Positions 34,810-45,929 of a DNA stretch of 64,000 nt are shown piece after piece. Each line of letters begins with the position of its first letter. The first letter of the stretch is position 1. The notes below the pieces were generated by a model. It was not told the origin of the DNA and made no database searches. It saw only the letters and a list, made by a program, of their open reading frames with translations. Origin of the DNA: Gnetum montanum (lineage: Eukaryota; Streptophyta; Gnetopsida; Gnetales; Gnetaceae); the NCBI GenBank assembly GCA_015680685.1, contig MNCI01038363.1, forward strand, positions 1 to 64,000, in the 5' to 3' direction. The position numbers were made by a program, and so were the translations under genes.

Positions 34810-36000
34810 TAAAACTTTAGAACGAAGCTGTGGAGAAAGAGTACAATGCCATCCTAAGAAATAACACATGGGATTTAGTGAACAAACCAAAATATAAAAA
34901 GGTTATAGATTGTAATGAATGTATAAAACAAAGTAAAATAAGAACGAAGAAGTCACAACACACAAAATAGTACTTGTCAGAAGATGATAAAAAAAAAGAA
35001 ACACATAGATCATGAAGAAATCTTTGCATTTGTGTCCAAATTTAAAACCATTAAGTTCATTATTTCCATAGAAGCATATAAATATCTACAAGTTCAACAA
35101 ATGGTTGTTAACTTAGCATTTGTAAATGGATACATCAAAGAATAAGCATATATCTATTAGCCTAAAGGTTATGTTATCAAAGGAAAAGAGAAAAAAGTGT
35201 GCAAACTCAATGAATATCTATATGATCTAAAGCAAGCACCTAAGGGTTGGTTCCAAAGAATTAATGATAATATTATTGGAAAGAATTATGAAACTTTCAT
35301 ATTTGAATCAACACTATATTTCAAGAAGAAAGGATATGAATTTATCATCAAATCACTATATGTAGATTACATTATCTTTATTGCCACCAATAAAAGGCTA
35401 GCATAAGATTTTAAGAATGACATGAAAACTAAATTCAAAATAAAGGATCTTGGGGAACTCAAATACTTTCTAGGAATTAAAGTAAACTAGGATAAGGAGG
35501 GAATGAAAATTCATCAAACCAAATATGTAAATTTTATCATTAAAAAATTCAATCTAAAGAATGAGAAGCTAGTTAGGATTCCTTTAACATATAGTTTAGA
35601 GTTAACCAACAAAGATAAGACTTCTCTCATAGATGTAATCATGTATAGAACCATGATTGGATCATTTTGGTTTCTCTACCATACCATACCAAATTTAGAA
35701 TGCATAACATCATACTTATCTAGATTCATATAAGAGCCAAGACAATAATTCATATAAGAGCCAAGACAATATTACATGCAAGCACTTATGCATCTCCTCA
35801 AGTATGTAAAAGGAACTTGCAACTTTGGGATCCAATTTAATAAAGAAGACAACAAGCTTTATGCATATTCAGATGTTGATTGTGTAGGAGAAAATGATGA
35901 TAGAGAATCCATAGCAAGAGCTCTCATTATGCATAGAAAAATATAGTATATTGGAAATCAAATAAATAATCATCCATTAGCTTAGTAACTTATAAAGTAG
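34810..36000 (+). pseudogene. Element F copia reverse transcriptase and RNase H
   Basis: The plus strand reads EKEYNAILRNNTWDLV near 34,830 and VNLAFVNGYIKE near 35,110. LNEYLYDLKQAPKGWFQRI follows at 35,200-35,260 (family LKKALYGLKQAPRAWYERI). The catalytic box at 35,359-35,370 reads YVDY. Then come DLGELKYFLGIKV and, near 35,770-35,920, LMHLLKYVKGTCNFGI and a SDVDCVGE block (family SDADWAGD), the RNase H entry. A perfect 24-bp tandem duplication (35,724-35,747 and 35,748-35,771) repeats eight codons in frame. The frame has stops from CAA/CAG-type codons. Confidence 0.85.
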
Positions 36001-36370
36001 ATTTTATTTCCATGGCCAGTTGCTTCTAAGACATACTTCGTTTATATAAACTCTCACACACTTAATATTCAAAGTTGATCTCTCTATAAATTTGTATTGT
36101 GATAATACAATACTAGTTTAGCTATCATAGGACTATTTGTATTGCAAAATATCCAAACACATTGACATCAAGTACTATTTCATAAAGTATTAAGTGAAAG
36201 AAGGAATCATCAAGCTCATTCACATTAGTTCAAAAGAGAAAACTTGTTAACTTACTGATAAAAATTATTTGGTTTGATAGGATAAAGTACCTTAATGAAT
36301 CTATAGGGATTTAGAGCATGACAAATAAAAGATAAAACAAAGATAAAGAATGAATATTTCCTTTCACTCT

Positions 36371-37284
36371 AAGGAGGGATTGTTGGCTTTTTAGAGCAGA
36401 AGACAATAATTATTTTGTTTTTATTATACAATAGGAGTTTATTTTAATAAAATATAGGAAAGTTTTGGAGTGATGGGTAGTTGTAATATTATTTTCACCC
36501 TAGCCTATATATATATATATATATAATTCTAAGGTTTTTTTTTTTGTCATTGGGACTATATTGTATTATTTTTAGTAAAATTTACACCACTTGTCACATA
36601 TATATATCTAAGGTAACTCTTGGAAATTTGGATGATGGATTCATCAATATAATTTTAGCATGGATTTAACTATTTCATTATTAATTCATCAATATTCCAT
36701 CAACATCATTCATCATTATTTACTCAATCTTGGAAGTTGAATAGTCGAAATTGGGAACATTTACTATTTTGGTTATATCTTAGTCATTTCAAAATAATTT
36801 TTAGTGAATTTATATTTATTAGAAAGATAGAATATGTGGCTATGTGTAGCTAAGATTTGAATTCAATATCTATTTTGGTTTGAGAGAAATTAGCTCTATA
36901 ATTTGGTAGATTTTTTGAATCTTGAATTTTTACTAGAAGAAATGATGGTCAATGATTAGATTCTTACTTTCTCATCACACAATGATTTGATATAGTATTA
37001 GGATTATTAAAATATAATAACTATGGAAAGGTTTAGTTAAAAGTTTATCATTAAAATCTTAATAACATTTGTGTATCATGTTTCAAAGTTGCACTATCAG
37101 AATTACTCTGATTTTTGATAGAATGAAAAGAATATAACATAATGTTAGCTTCTAGATATTTTTTGGAGTAATTTTTTCAAATTATATATAACTTCCTGGG
37201 TTTCTAAAAATATATATTTTATTAGCGTATTCTTTGTGAAGTCAAGATAACCAAGAAATTCTTATGTTGCCTTAAATTACTTCA
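36371..37284 (+). repeat. Element F polypurine tract and 3' LTR
   Basis: AAGGAGGGAT at 36,371-36,380 is the polypurine tract, immediately followed by the LTR start TGTTGGC at 36,381. The LTR contains an alternating AT microsatellite at about 36,506-36,525. The 5' LTR has no tract of that length at the same place. Confidence 0.85.
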
Positions 37285-37588
37285 ATTTTTACCTTCAACA
37301 AGTTAAAGCTCCTTTGGGTTTCCTCAATCCATCTAAAATATTTGTTCTTTTTAAGTAAAGCAAACGTAGACGAAGAAATACCACTAAAATTTTCAATGAA
37401 CCTCTTATAAAAACTTGCTAAACAAAGATATGATCTTAGCTTGACAACATTTTTAGGAGTTGGCCAATATCTAATGGCCTTGACCTTGATATCTTTCATT
37501 TGAATTTGATTTTTAGAAATCAAATGTCCCAAATATGTGATCTTACTCTAGAAGAAATGACTTATTCACATTGATGATCAAATATGCT
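37285..37588 (-). pseudogene. Element G reverse transcriptase C-terminal part
   Basis: The minus strand reads ITYLGHLISKNQIQMKDIKVKAI, then WPTPKNVVKLRSYLCLASFYKRFI and FRWIEETQRSFNLLKVK. These match the post-catalytic blocks of gypsy RT (YLGH.IS..G...D..K..AI, P.P....LRSFLGL..YYRRFI, W......AF..LK). The catalytic part would lie to the right but is cut off by element C. Confidence 0.85.
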
Positions 37589-38764
37589 TGTAGATTGTTG
37601 GAATTAGAAGGGGAGGATGAATAAGTTCCCTAAAACAAAAATAAATCATTATAAAAACCACATCCAAAATTATGTGGCTTTCCAACTTGGGTACTCCAAA
37701 CTTGGAGGGTAGATTTTTTACACACTTTAAACTTTGTTTGTCTGAAAATGTGATTTGAAGGATACCACACCATAGAGAAGCTCTAAGCTTCACTTCAGAG
37801 TGATTCATTGTTGTGAATCCACTCAACCCTGAAAGGTCCTAACAAGCATAGAATGTGGTTTTAAGGCTCCCACAACCATTAGAGCTTGAGCTTTGCTTTG
37901 GAGTGTTGTGACACTACACCAACACTCAATCCCATAGGATCCTAACAAGATCAATGATGATGCCTTCTTGGAAGAAGCACATCCACCCTAGCAGGGAAAC
38001 AATAGAAAAAAAGAAAAATTACAAGGAAAAAATGCAACTGATTTGTTGGTCATAGTACAATATATTGACTGCAATAGTAAAAATGATGCCACAATGAGGT
38101 ACACAAATACAATAGAAAAAGTATGCAATGATTGCTTGATATTGACACTTGCTTGCTCAAAAAATTTCACAATGTCCAAGAGAATGAAGCCTTCTTATAG
38201 CTTTGAAGTTTTTGAAATTACCTTGGAATTCATGCAACGACTATCTAATGACTAGTGAAGATGTCTTCTTTAAGACTAGGACATCTCTTTGCAACTAACT
38301 TCAATTTTTGGGAGATGTCTCTTTTGTAAAGGATATGTCTCTAAGGAGATTTTTCTAGGGAGATGTCTTCTCTTGAAAGGAGACGTCTTCTCTGGGTGTT
38401 CTTCATTTCGTCCAAGAAGTCTTCTTCATTAGGGGGATGTCTTTATCTAATAGGAGATGTCTTCTTTTTTTGGGAGGCATCTTCTTTGCATTTTAAATTT
38501 TGATTCCAAAGCTTCCTCTCAATCATTGGAGAATATTATTTTATCTTGTTGTCTTCTTTACTTGTCCATGCTTCATTGAGTCCTTATAGTCTTCAAGTAG
38601 ACATCCACATACTTGTCTATACTCCCTTGAGTCCCTATAGTTTTTACTTTGAGATTTCTTTTAAATGTCATTCTTAGAGCTCTTCTTTATCCTTTCAAAA
38701 CATCACATTCCACAACATTTTATGTTCATTTTCCTTAAGGTTTTGACATACCAACAGGTCAACA
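37589..38764 (-). repeat. Element C 3' LTR (1,176 bp)
   Basis: On the plus strand it starts TGTAGATTGTTGGAATTAG and ends CAGGTCAACA. The U3 (about 38,260-38,490) is dense in GATGTCT motifs, and CTATAAGAAG lies near 38,191-38,200 on the minus strand. The polypurine tract complement ATCTTCCCCTTTTTGG follows at 38,765-38,780. Confidence 0.85.
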
Positions 38765-39139
38765 ATCTTCCCCTTTTTGGTGATGTCCAAAACATAAGAA
38801 AAGGGGTGAGATGATAAACAAATAAATACTAAAAATAGTATTAGGACATATAAATTCCAATGGTAGCTAGGGATTATGATGAAAGCTCTAAGGTTCAAGG
38901 AATTGGGACAAAAGATAAAATTGAATATGATATGACACAAAAGGACAACCTGTCTCCAAAAAGTGCATCATACTAAGATAACCAAAATAAGCACCATCAA
39001 TCTATATCATGAACTATTCACAAACTATCCATGCTCAAGTTACATCATATGCAAAAAAACATAGGTGTAAATACACAAAAATCACATATGTGAACATCCA
39101 AAATTTCCCCCTCTTTTTGGACATCATCAAAAAGAAGAG

Positions 39140-40790
39140 AGTAAACACCTGAGGATGTTAATCACTAATCTCGATCGCATCATTAGGCTCATCATTAGAA
39201 TCAATTGTTTCTCTAGATGATTGATACGTTTTCTCATCATTATCATTGTTGGTGCTAGAGTTGGTTGAATGCTATTCATCATCATCTAAAGATGGTACCT
39301 GAATAGGGGCCCTACAAGGACAAATCTTCACTAACAACTTAGATGAAGCTAGTGGATCAGGTTGAGTTGAAGCCTACTGAGAAGATGAGGAAGCTTTCTT
39401 TCTCTGATAGGTAATGTCAACAAGTTCCCATTGGGATGTGGTCCCAAAGATACTCTTCATGGAATGCTATCCAAAAGATTTAGGGCATCACTTGGAAGTG
39501 GAACATGATGCTTAGTTTGCATGGGAACATGATGCTTCCCTTGGACATGAGTTGGTGGTGCATTAGGCTTAGAATTCAATTCATTCCCTTAGTCATATGC
39601 ATGGGAAAATCTAGTTATTGTAGAATGCCTCGATCATGCAGGTAAGTCCTTCTCACTATTAGAAATAGGAGGAGTAGTGAACTCCTCAAAATGTTGCCCA
39701 TCTAAAGGAAGAGGTACATTAGTAGCATTGATTCTCTTATGCAAGTAAAAGAGATTCCTCCCAAGCATCCTGATAGTGCGACCAAATGGCTGAAGCAGCT
39801 TCTTCAAGGATGATCTGATTTGTGCTCTAGTAGATTTGGACCTACTTAACTAAGGATAGGCCTTGGAAGATAATTTTGCTTTCTTTTTCTATGATGGAGG
39901 TGGCCTAGTGCTCCTGCATGAGAGTGGATTATCTTCTCAACATACTTGTTGAGGCTCCTCTTCCCTTTGAACAAAGAAATCTTAGGAATAAGTACATCCC
40001 TCTAATGTATCAACAAACTAATGAGATAGGGGTGCCCAAGGATTATCTCCTTGGCATACAAACTCAACATTTCTTGACATAGTGATTATCCTGTAAGGAG
40101 GCTATAAAGCACAAAAGATAGCTATAGCTTTCCCTTTTTATAATAATATTATATAAAATAATATGGAACAACGTGGAAGAATTTGGAGACATCCTGTTCC
40201 TATGAATTTTACCTCTATCAAGAGATATCAATTCTCTAAATAGGGCATCATAGAACTCATCATGACTAATAGGAATTATATCATTTGTGTAAATATCATT
40301 CATAGAATTAATGGTAATCCAAAAAATATCTACACTAAAAATTCCAAGAAGAGAATTCACAACTTGGGAAGAAACCTCAATTAAAAGACTCCTAACATAG
40401 ATTTGAATACCCCAAAAATAGTACTAAAATAAAAATATTATAGTAAAACTCTCTAATAAGAACTTCTGGAACCAGGAAATTCATTGAAATGAAAGCTCCC
40501 TAGTTTAATACATCAAATTAATCCATCAAGATCTGCTACTTGTGCAAAGGAAATGACAAGGAATACTTAGAGATCGTATTCATAGTTCAAATTACCTCAA
40601 ACTAGTGTTGGATGCTAGTGAATCTAAAAAGGGGTGTGTAGGAGCTTGGATTGTTGCTAGAGCTCTCCCTAGATCTCTTCTTTGATGGAATCCTAGACAT
40701 ACCAGCCTTCTTATGGGACATTGTAGATGAAATATGTAATGCTAGTGGAGCCCTAGTCATCTTTGTGGGATCATCTTTGAAGAACAAGAA
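39140..40790 (-). pseudogene. ORF2 of element C (plant-transposon-protein-like)
   Basis: The minus strand starts near 40,770 with MTRAPLALH, then a basic KKRSRESSSN segment that could be a nuclear signal. FLVPEVLIREFYYNI follows near 40,480-40,440. At 40,064-40,360 is a longer open part with IPISHDEFYDALF and LYNIIIKRESY. Downstream are LGHPYLISLLI, SLNKYVEKI and an acidic tail (DNDEKTYQSSRE) near 39,270-39,200. The order and spacing equal those of B and E. Several stops and at least one frameshift (near 40,440) break it. See the B copy for the family comparison. Confidence 0.6.
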
Positions 40791-40814
40791 AAAAAAAGGA
40801 AAGAGGGTTTAAAC

Positions 40815-41040
40815 TTTTATAACATCATCAAATGAGGGCTTTTGACAAGAAAGAAGATGTCTTTTATCTAAGGGAGATGTCTCCTCCATGTTTAAAACCT
40901 CATGTAGACATCTTCTTTTCATAGTAGATGTCTTTGTCATGTTACAGGAGATGACAGTTAGATGTATCGCTTTGGGAGTAGACGTCTTCATGTAAGCATC
41001 TCCCTTTGGGAGTAAACATCCTGTAGAAGATGTTTTCCTT
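40815..41040 (-). promoter_or_regulatory. Internal motif array and TATA of element C
   Basis: Between gag and ORF2 lie at least six AGATGTCT/AGACATCT-type motifs (40,855-41,030), one as GGAGATGTCTCC. TTATAAAA follows on the minus strand (40,815-40,822), about 45 bases before the ORF2 start ATG. This is the same arrangement as in B and E. Confidence 0.6.
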
Positions 41041-41191
41041 CTCTAAAAGAGACTCAATAGGATGGGGTTTAGGAAAGGATGTTAAGGATTATAGTCTTAA
41101 TAGATGGTTATCAAAAAATAAAAAGAAAAATAAAAATAAAAACATACCTTTACTTACCATCCTTGCTAACAAAAAGTAAAGGTGTTTAGCA

Positions 41192-42880
41192 TGCTAGAGA
41201 ATGAGATTTCTCTTTTGATGTTTGTCTTATTGGATAAACTTCTTCAATTTCCAAGGCTTGGCTTCCTCTCACAAATTTGTTGGAGAGAGTCTCATCATTC
41301 CCCTATCCCTTCCTTTTGACCTCTATTCTTTCTTGACCTCCTTGCTCTTTTGAGTTGTCCAATTCTTCCTATGGTCCTACATGGATTTCTTTCTTGGTGC
41401 ATTTTTGTAAGACTAGGGAGTTTTATGATAAGACCAACTATTCATATGATAGAACTTATTGCATTCCCATTACTTATGCCCTAATTTATGACAATAATAG
41501 CATCTAATCCTCCTATTGTAGTAAGATTGATTAACATGATCAACTCTTTGAGGATCATTTTTATGGATAGGAGTTTCTTCTAATTTTTATGTAGTGGATT
41601 TGTCACTTGGAATAACATTTGATTGAGATTGGATTGGTGTAGGTGATTCAGCTTGTGTATAGCATCCCAACCCACTCTTATCATGTGGACTTCTTACTTG
41701 TTCTAATATGATTAGAAGGCATTCTTTTATCTTTACTAGCCTTTCATTCACAAGTTTGACATCTACAATTTCTACTTTAGCTTGCTCATAAGGAAAAGTT
41801 AGGTTTTCATTCTTAGCCCTTAGCTCCAAGAGTACTTTAGTGAGATTAGAAATTGTTGAATTCAATAAAGAAATTTCTTCTTCATTTTTGAATTCATCAT
41901 TTGAGGTGTTTACATCATCACTGGTAAGAGCCATATAGATGAGATGTGAGTCTCTTTCATTATTTTCCACCTCTTCTTCACTATTTTTTCCATCATCCTA
42001 ATTTGTGTAGAAGTTGGTTTTTTTTGGTTCGATATCATTTCTATCCCTTCATGGTAACCTACCATTACTTGGAAATTTGGTGGCCACATGGCCTCTACCA
42101 TCACAAATCCAACATTCTATTAATGAAGAATCAAAGTTATATTTTGAAAAAGTTTTACCTCTTTCTTTATCTATAAATTGATTAGATTGATTGAGGCCTA
42201 ATTGTTTGAAACTTATTCCTTTTCTAGCAAGCAACCATTTAATATTTTTTGAAAGAAGATCTACTTTCTCTTCATTGCTCACATCTTCATCAGTAAGTTC
42301 CTTTTCCTTTAATGTAGATTTTAAAGTAATTGGTCTTTCCTTAATTTCCCCTTCACTTATGAGATTCATTTCATAAGATATGAGAGTACTTTGAAGCTCT
42401 TCAAATTTTAAAATGGAAAAATCTCTAATTTCCTCCATTGCTATTACCTTTGGTCTAAAATTAGGTTTTAAATTCTACCTCTAATGACCATAACAAGATC
42501 ATTTTTCCTAAGAAAATAATCTTTTATTTTTTCTTCTTCTATTATTTTGAGCTTATCATACATTGTAAAACTAATAATTTTGATTTTTTTAGTATTGAGG
42601 TTATTTTATATATAGCTTCTAATGTTTCCCAAATTTCTTTAACCATTTTACAACCAACTACTCTATTAATTTAGATTTATTCAAAGCACAGTATAAATAA
42701 TTTTTTGCTTTTGAATCAAACATGAACTTATCTCTTTCTTCTTGGGTCCATTTATTCTAGGGCTTGATGGCTCTTGTTGTGCTATCGATGGGTGATGTGT
42801 AACCTTCAAGGATGGATTCTTAGAATTAAAAGTTCATTAATTCAAAGAATCTTGGCATCCTTGCATTTTAATAGGAAAAG
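41192..42880 (-). pseudogene. Element C gag with two CCHC knuckles
   Basis: The N-terminal part near 42,850-42,690 reads ESILEGYTSP then KWTQEERDKFMFDSKAKNY, the copia gag EGYxPP...KWxxEDKxKFxLNxKAxN block, with a frameshift after the first codons. At 42,049-42,438 are FEELQSTLISYE and a first knuckle CWICDGRGHVATKF, whose last cysteine is replaced by F. Position 41,587-41,970 is a coiled-coil-like segment. Near 41,510-41,465 a second knuckle reads CYYCHKLGHK, stop, WEC. The reading ends RNLIL-stop at about 41,192. Confidence 0.8.
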
Positions 42881-42966
42881 TTAAATCCATTGAACGTGGC
42901 TGAATTTTTACAAGAAGTTTTCTCCATTGTTCACTCTTGGAAACAATGTAAAGCACAAGAGTACTA

Positions 42967-42979
42967 GGTTTTGATACCA
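42967..42979 (-). promoter_or_regulatory. Element C primer-binding site
   Basis: On the minus strand TGGTATCAAAACC follows the 5' LTR after a 2-base spacer, a two-mismatch initiator tRNA-Met complement. Confidence 0.8.
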
Positions 42980-42981
42980 CT

Positions 42982-43241
42982 TGTGGATTATTGAACTTAG
43001 AAGAGGGGGATGAGTAAGTTCCCAAAAAAATTCAATTGCCACAAAAAGCACATCCAAAATTACATGGTTCCCCAACTTTGGTATTTTACACTTGTATGTT
43101 ACATTGCTTACATGCCTCCAGACTTTGTTCTCTCAAAATGTGGATTGAAGGGTACCACACCTTGTACAAGATCTAAGCTTCACTTTGGAGTGATTACTTG
43201 TTGTAAATACACTTAAACCCCCAAGGTCCCAATAAGCTTAG
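42982..43241 (-). repeat. Element C 5' LTR, truncated part
   Basis: It starts TGTGGATTATTGAACTTAG and aligns to the C 3' LTR and the E LTRs until AAGCTTAG at 43,241, where a new sequence beginning TGTTGGTGTTGG starts. The missing remainder of this LTR is not found later in the window. Confidence 0.8.
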
Positions 43242-45800
43242 TGTTGGTGTTGGAAATCATAGTTCTTGGAATGGAAAAATTGAAAGATCCATGTGTTGAA
43301 ATAGTTTTAACACTAAATCCCAAGGGTCTCCAGAAAATAGGACTCAAGGTACCCTGGATGATCTTGTTGATCACCCAGGGACTAACAAAATGTAAATAGA
43401 GAAAACATATATGTAGACATATATGAAATTAGAAATGAAAATGAAAACAAAAATGAAAACGTAAACATAAATGGAAATGAAGTGGCTATTATAGATCTAA
43501 AAATGAAAACAAATGTAGGAATAGAAACATGAACTAAAAATTGTACGACATGAATAATAACATTATTAAAAAAATAAAGAATAATGCTTATAAAGTATAG
43601 ATTTCATGTCAAAGATATTAGAATTTTTTGGCATGAGCTTGAAGTCTATTGGAGAAGGTAATTTATGTTCCACTGCAATTCCATGATCTAGTTTCTTCCT
43701 AGCTCTGGTTTCTTGCAACTTTTCATTAGTTTCCATTAGAATTTGCAATGAGGTTATGGAAATGGATTCTCACTTTATGAAGCAATGGTAGCTATGTTAG
43801 GGTCTCTATGCCTAGTGTAGTATTAGTTTCTACTACCAAAAAGTGGAATTGGAGTTGCAAATGAGCTTTAATGGTTGAAAAAATGGCATAATTGCTGTTA
43901 TGAATGTGAAGCTTGGAATTGTTGCCAAAATGCCAAAAAATTCTTAGAATGCCAAAGTGTCCAAGACACAAAATGGTGTTGACATTAGGTTTTTATAGGG
44001 TAGGGTTGCTATTTTTGGTTTTGACATGATTTCTAACAAATTAGATCAATTTGTAGGTAACAATGGTCATCTTCTCCCAGCATAGTCACTATTTGTGGCA
44101 AGTTGGGAATGGACTACAACCACAAAATCCATCCATTTACTATAAATTGTAAATGGACTTGTGTGACTACACTGGTACCATTATTATTACATTGGTCTTG
44201 GTTAACAATATCTACTTTCAACGTAGTTACCATTTATAGTAAGTTTGGAATGGGCTACATCCACAAAACCTATCCATTTACTATATATAGTAAATGGACT
44301 TTTGTGACTATGCTGGTAGAATCCCTACTACACTAGAATTGGTGGACTATGTTGAGGTTGATGAAAAATGGCAAGAATGGTGGAAAATATTCAAAAAGTT
44401 AAAAACCATGGAAATGGTAAAATCCATTTGGAAAGTGCTTTACCTTGTGAAAAATGTTATCTACGTTGGTTGTTGTTGACTTGGAATGATTACATTGGTT
44501 GTTGTTGGAAAAATGAACATTCCAACAATCCCAACATTGTACTTCTGCTAGGTCTTGGTGGTGACTACACTGGCTACTATGACTATTGTAGCTACTATGT
44601 CTACTGAAAATGGCTCTAGCATAGTTGGGGCTATATGCTTAAAAAAACCCATGAAAATGTGAATTTTAGTAATTCCAAAGGTGTTTTCAACCTTCCCAAG
44701 TTCAAATATGGATATGGGGTACCTATTTCTACTTTGGAATCAAGGTAATAATAACTTTTGAAGCATTTTTTGATTTCAAAATGCTAAAGTATGTAAGATT
44801 GTAGCTCATGGACCACATATCTCACATTTACGATGAATCCTTATCCCAAGTTGTGAAATGAAGGTTGCAATATGAAATTTTGTGGTGTTTCATTGGTTCC
44901 TCTTTGTTGATTTTTGGAGGATTGACTCGAGAGACATCAACAAAGAATAAAAAACACCATTGCAGGTCCATCACCAACATTCCTTCTTCATAGTTGATCC
45001 AGTAGTGTCAAACCATGTCCAAGAGTTCTTGTGATGATGGGAGAAGGTTACGATGGGAGAAGGTTCTGATGTTGACATCATGACTACAGTGTGCCATTGA
45101 CATGTTGGTTAATTGGTAAGCCTTAGCACTTTATACTTTGAGGTGTGGTTCACTCAGCAAATGTGTTTGAGGAACCAACATCTCACTCCAAGATCTCTTT
45201 GGCTAGTAGGATCTTCCCCTTGTATGTTTGAAGCTATTGATCTATCCTATAGGCTTCATTGGCCATTCAGCTTCTTGGCAATTTTTGTTTCCCTATGTTT
45301 TTTTAGAGTAAAACCTTCATTGGATTTCTTTGCTAAAGTTGGTTTTGATTTAGTTTTTCCATTGAGTAAGATGTGTTCCACTTAATGGAATAGATGGTTT
45401 CCCATTGAATGAAGTGTGTTACATTCAATGGACTTGATGGTGGAGCATTACAAAGAGATTTCATATCACCATATATGCATGAGTGTCAAACATTAGTCAA
45501 GATTATTATCCAAGGTAAGAAAGGTTATAACTAGGTTACGAGGTTGGGCTCAAGGGGATGGTAATGGAAATGAGGTGGAATAAGTATTCTTGGCATGGTA
45601 GGAAAAACTTGCTAAATCTTGCAAATCGAGGTCACATGGTGACCTACTATTGTATGAGTTACACCTCCACGATGACTTGAGACTTCATCTTGCAAACACA
45701 ACTCTAAGAGGACAAGAAAATCAAGGAAAGAAATCATGTTGTTACAATGAAATATATAAGGCCATGTACAAAATTCAATAGATCTAGCTATCAAAGGTTA
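43242..45800. other. Left part of gypsy element D (probable LTR and 3' UTR)
   Basis: It begins TGTTGGTGTTGGAAATC exactly where the C LTR is broken, so this is the left edge of a later insertion. Since the D pol to the right is on the minus strand, this would be its 3' LTR and untranslated region. No second copy of the TGTTGGTGTTGG edge was found in the window. Frames at 44,103-44,607 and 45,113-45,385 show no known domain. A short tandem GATGGGAGAAGGTT pair lies near 45,037-45,070. Confidence 0.4.
44081..44326. repeat. Two-copy tandem repeat, 141-bp period, with palindrome
   Basis: 44,081-44,185 and 44,222-44,326 are diverged direct copies. Each holds a dyad with arms CCATTTACTA and TAGTAAATGG. 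In the second copy the dyad is a perfect 24-bp palindrome (44,274-44,297). The units also contain TGGACTACA and GTGACTACACTGG words related to the large array at 50-60 kb. Confidence 0.75.
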
Positions 45801-45808
45801 CATGTGCT

Positions 45809-45922
45809 ACTAGTTTAAGGCCTTGGTAGGTTATGGTTCCACTTTAAGATCTTAGCTAACAGTGTGGCTAGTTTAAGGCTCTGGCAGGCCATGTTGCTAG
45901 TTTAAGGCCTTTGTAGGCTATG
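45809..45922. repeat. CTAGTTTAAGGCC...AGGCCATG repeats
   Basis: Three diverged copies of a roughly 28-bp unit (45,809-45,837, 45,866-45,893, 45,895-45,922) with the pattern CTAGTTTAAGGCC, then TAGGCCATGG. Related copies lie at 49,667-49,693, about 49,935-49,960 and 62,389-62,488. They directly follow the end of the D integrase. Confidence 0.7.
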
Positions 45923-45929
45923 GAAAGTA

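Larger units (their letters stand above)
32754..37284 (+). mobile_element. Ty1/copia element F, nested in G, integrase deleted
   Basis: Plus-strand copia element with LTRs 32,754-33,647 (894 bp) and 36,381-37,284 (904 bp), flanked by a perfect 5-bp target duplication ATTTT (32,749-32,753 and 37,285-37,289). LTRs start TGTTGG; the 3' LTR ends TTCA. Internally gag is followed directly by reverse transcriptase and RNase H: protease and integrase are missing. Removing F and one target copy rejoins the G pol reading (VKNTCESML...) so that it matches gypsy RT to RNase H, which confirms the boundaries. Confidence 0.92.
37589..43241 (-). mobile_element. Non-autonomous copia-type element C
   Basis: Minus-strand element with 3' LTR 37,589-38,764, polypurine tract, ORF2 (about 39,140-40,790), internal promoter-like array (40,815-41,040), gag (about 41,192-42,880), primer-binding site (42,967-42,979) and the first 260 bases of the 5' LTR (42,982-43,241). 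The 5' LTR is cut by another insertion, so the outer end and target duplication are not visible. It is inserted in the reverse transcriptase of gypsy G. No pol is present; gag and ORF2 fill the internal region. Confidence 0.85.

Noticed and set aside
36506-36525. Alternating AT tract as a possible regulatory element
   Set aside because: Simple microsatellite expansion within one F LTR; the partner LTR lacks it.
44103-44607. Overlapping plus-strand frames of 61-79 codons
   Set aside because: They are produced by the 141-bp tandem repeat and array-like words, with no recognisable domain.
45113-45385. 90-codon plus-strand frame in the left part of D
   Set aside because: Hydrophobic low-complexity text without homologous copies or family motifs; no support beyond openness.
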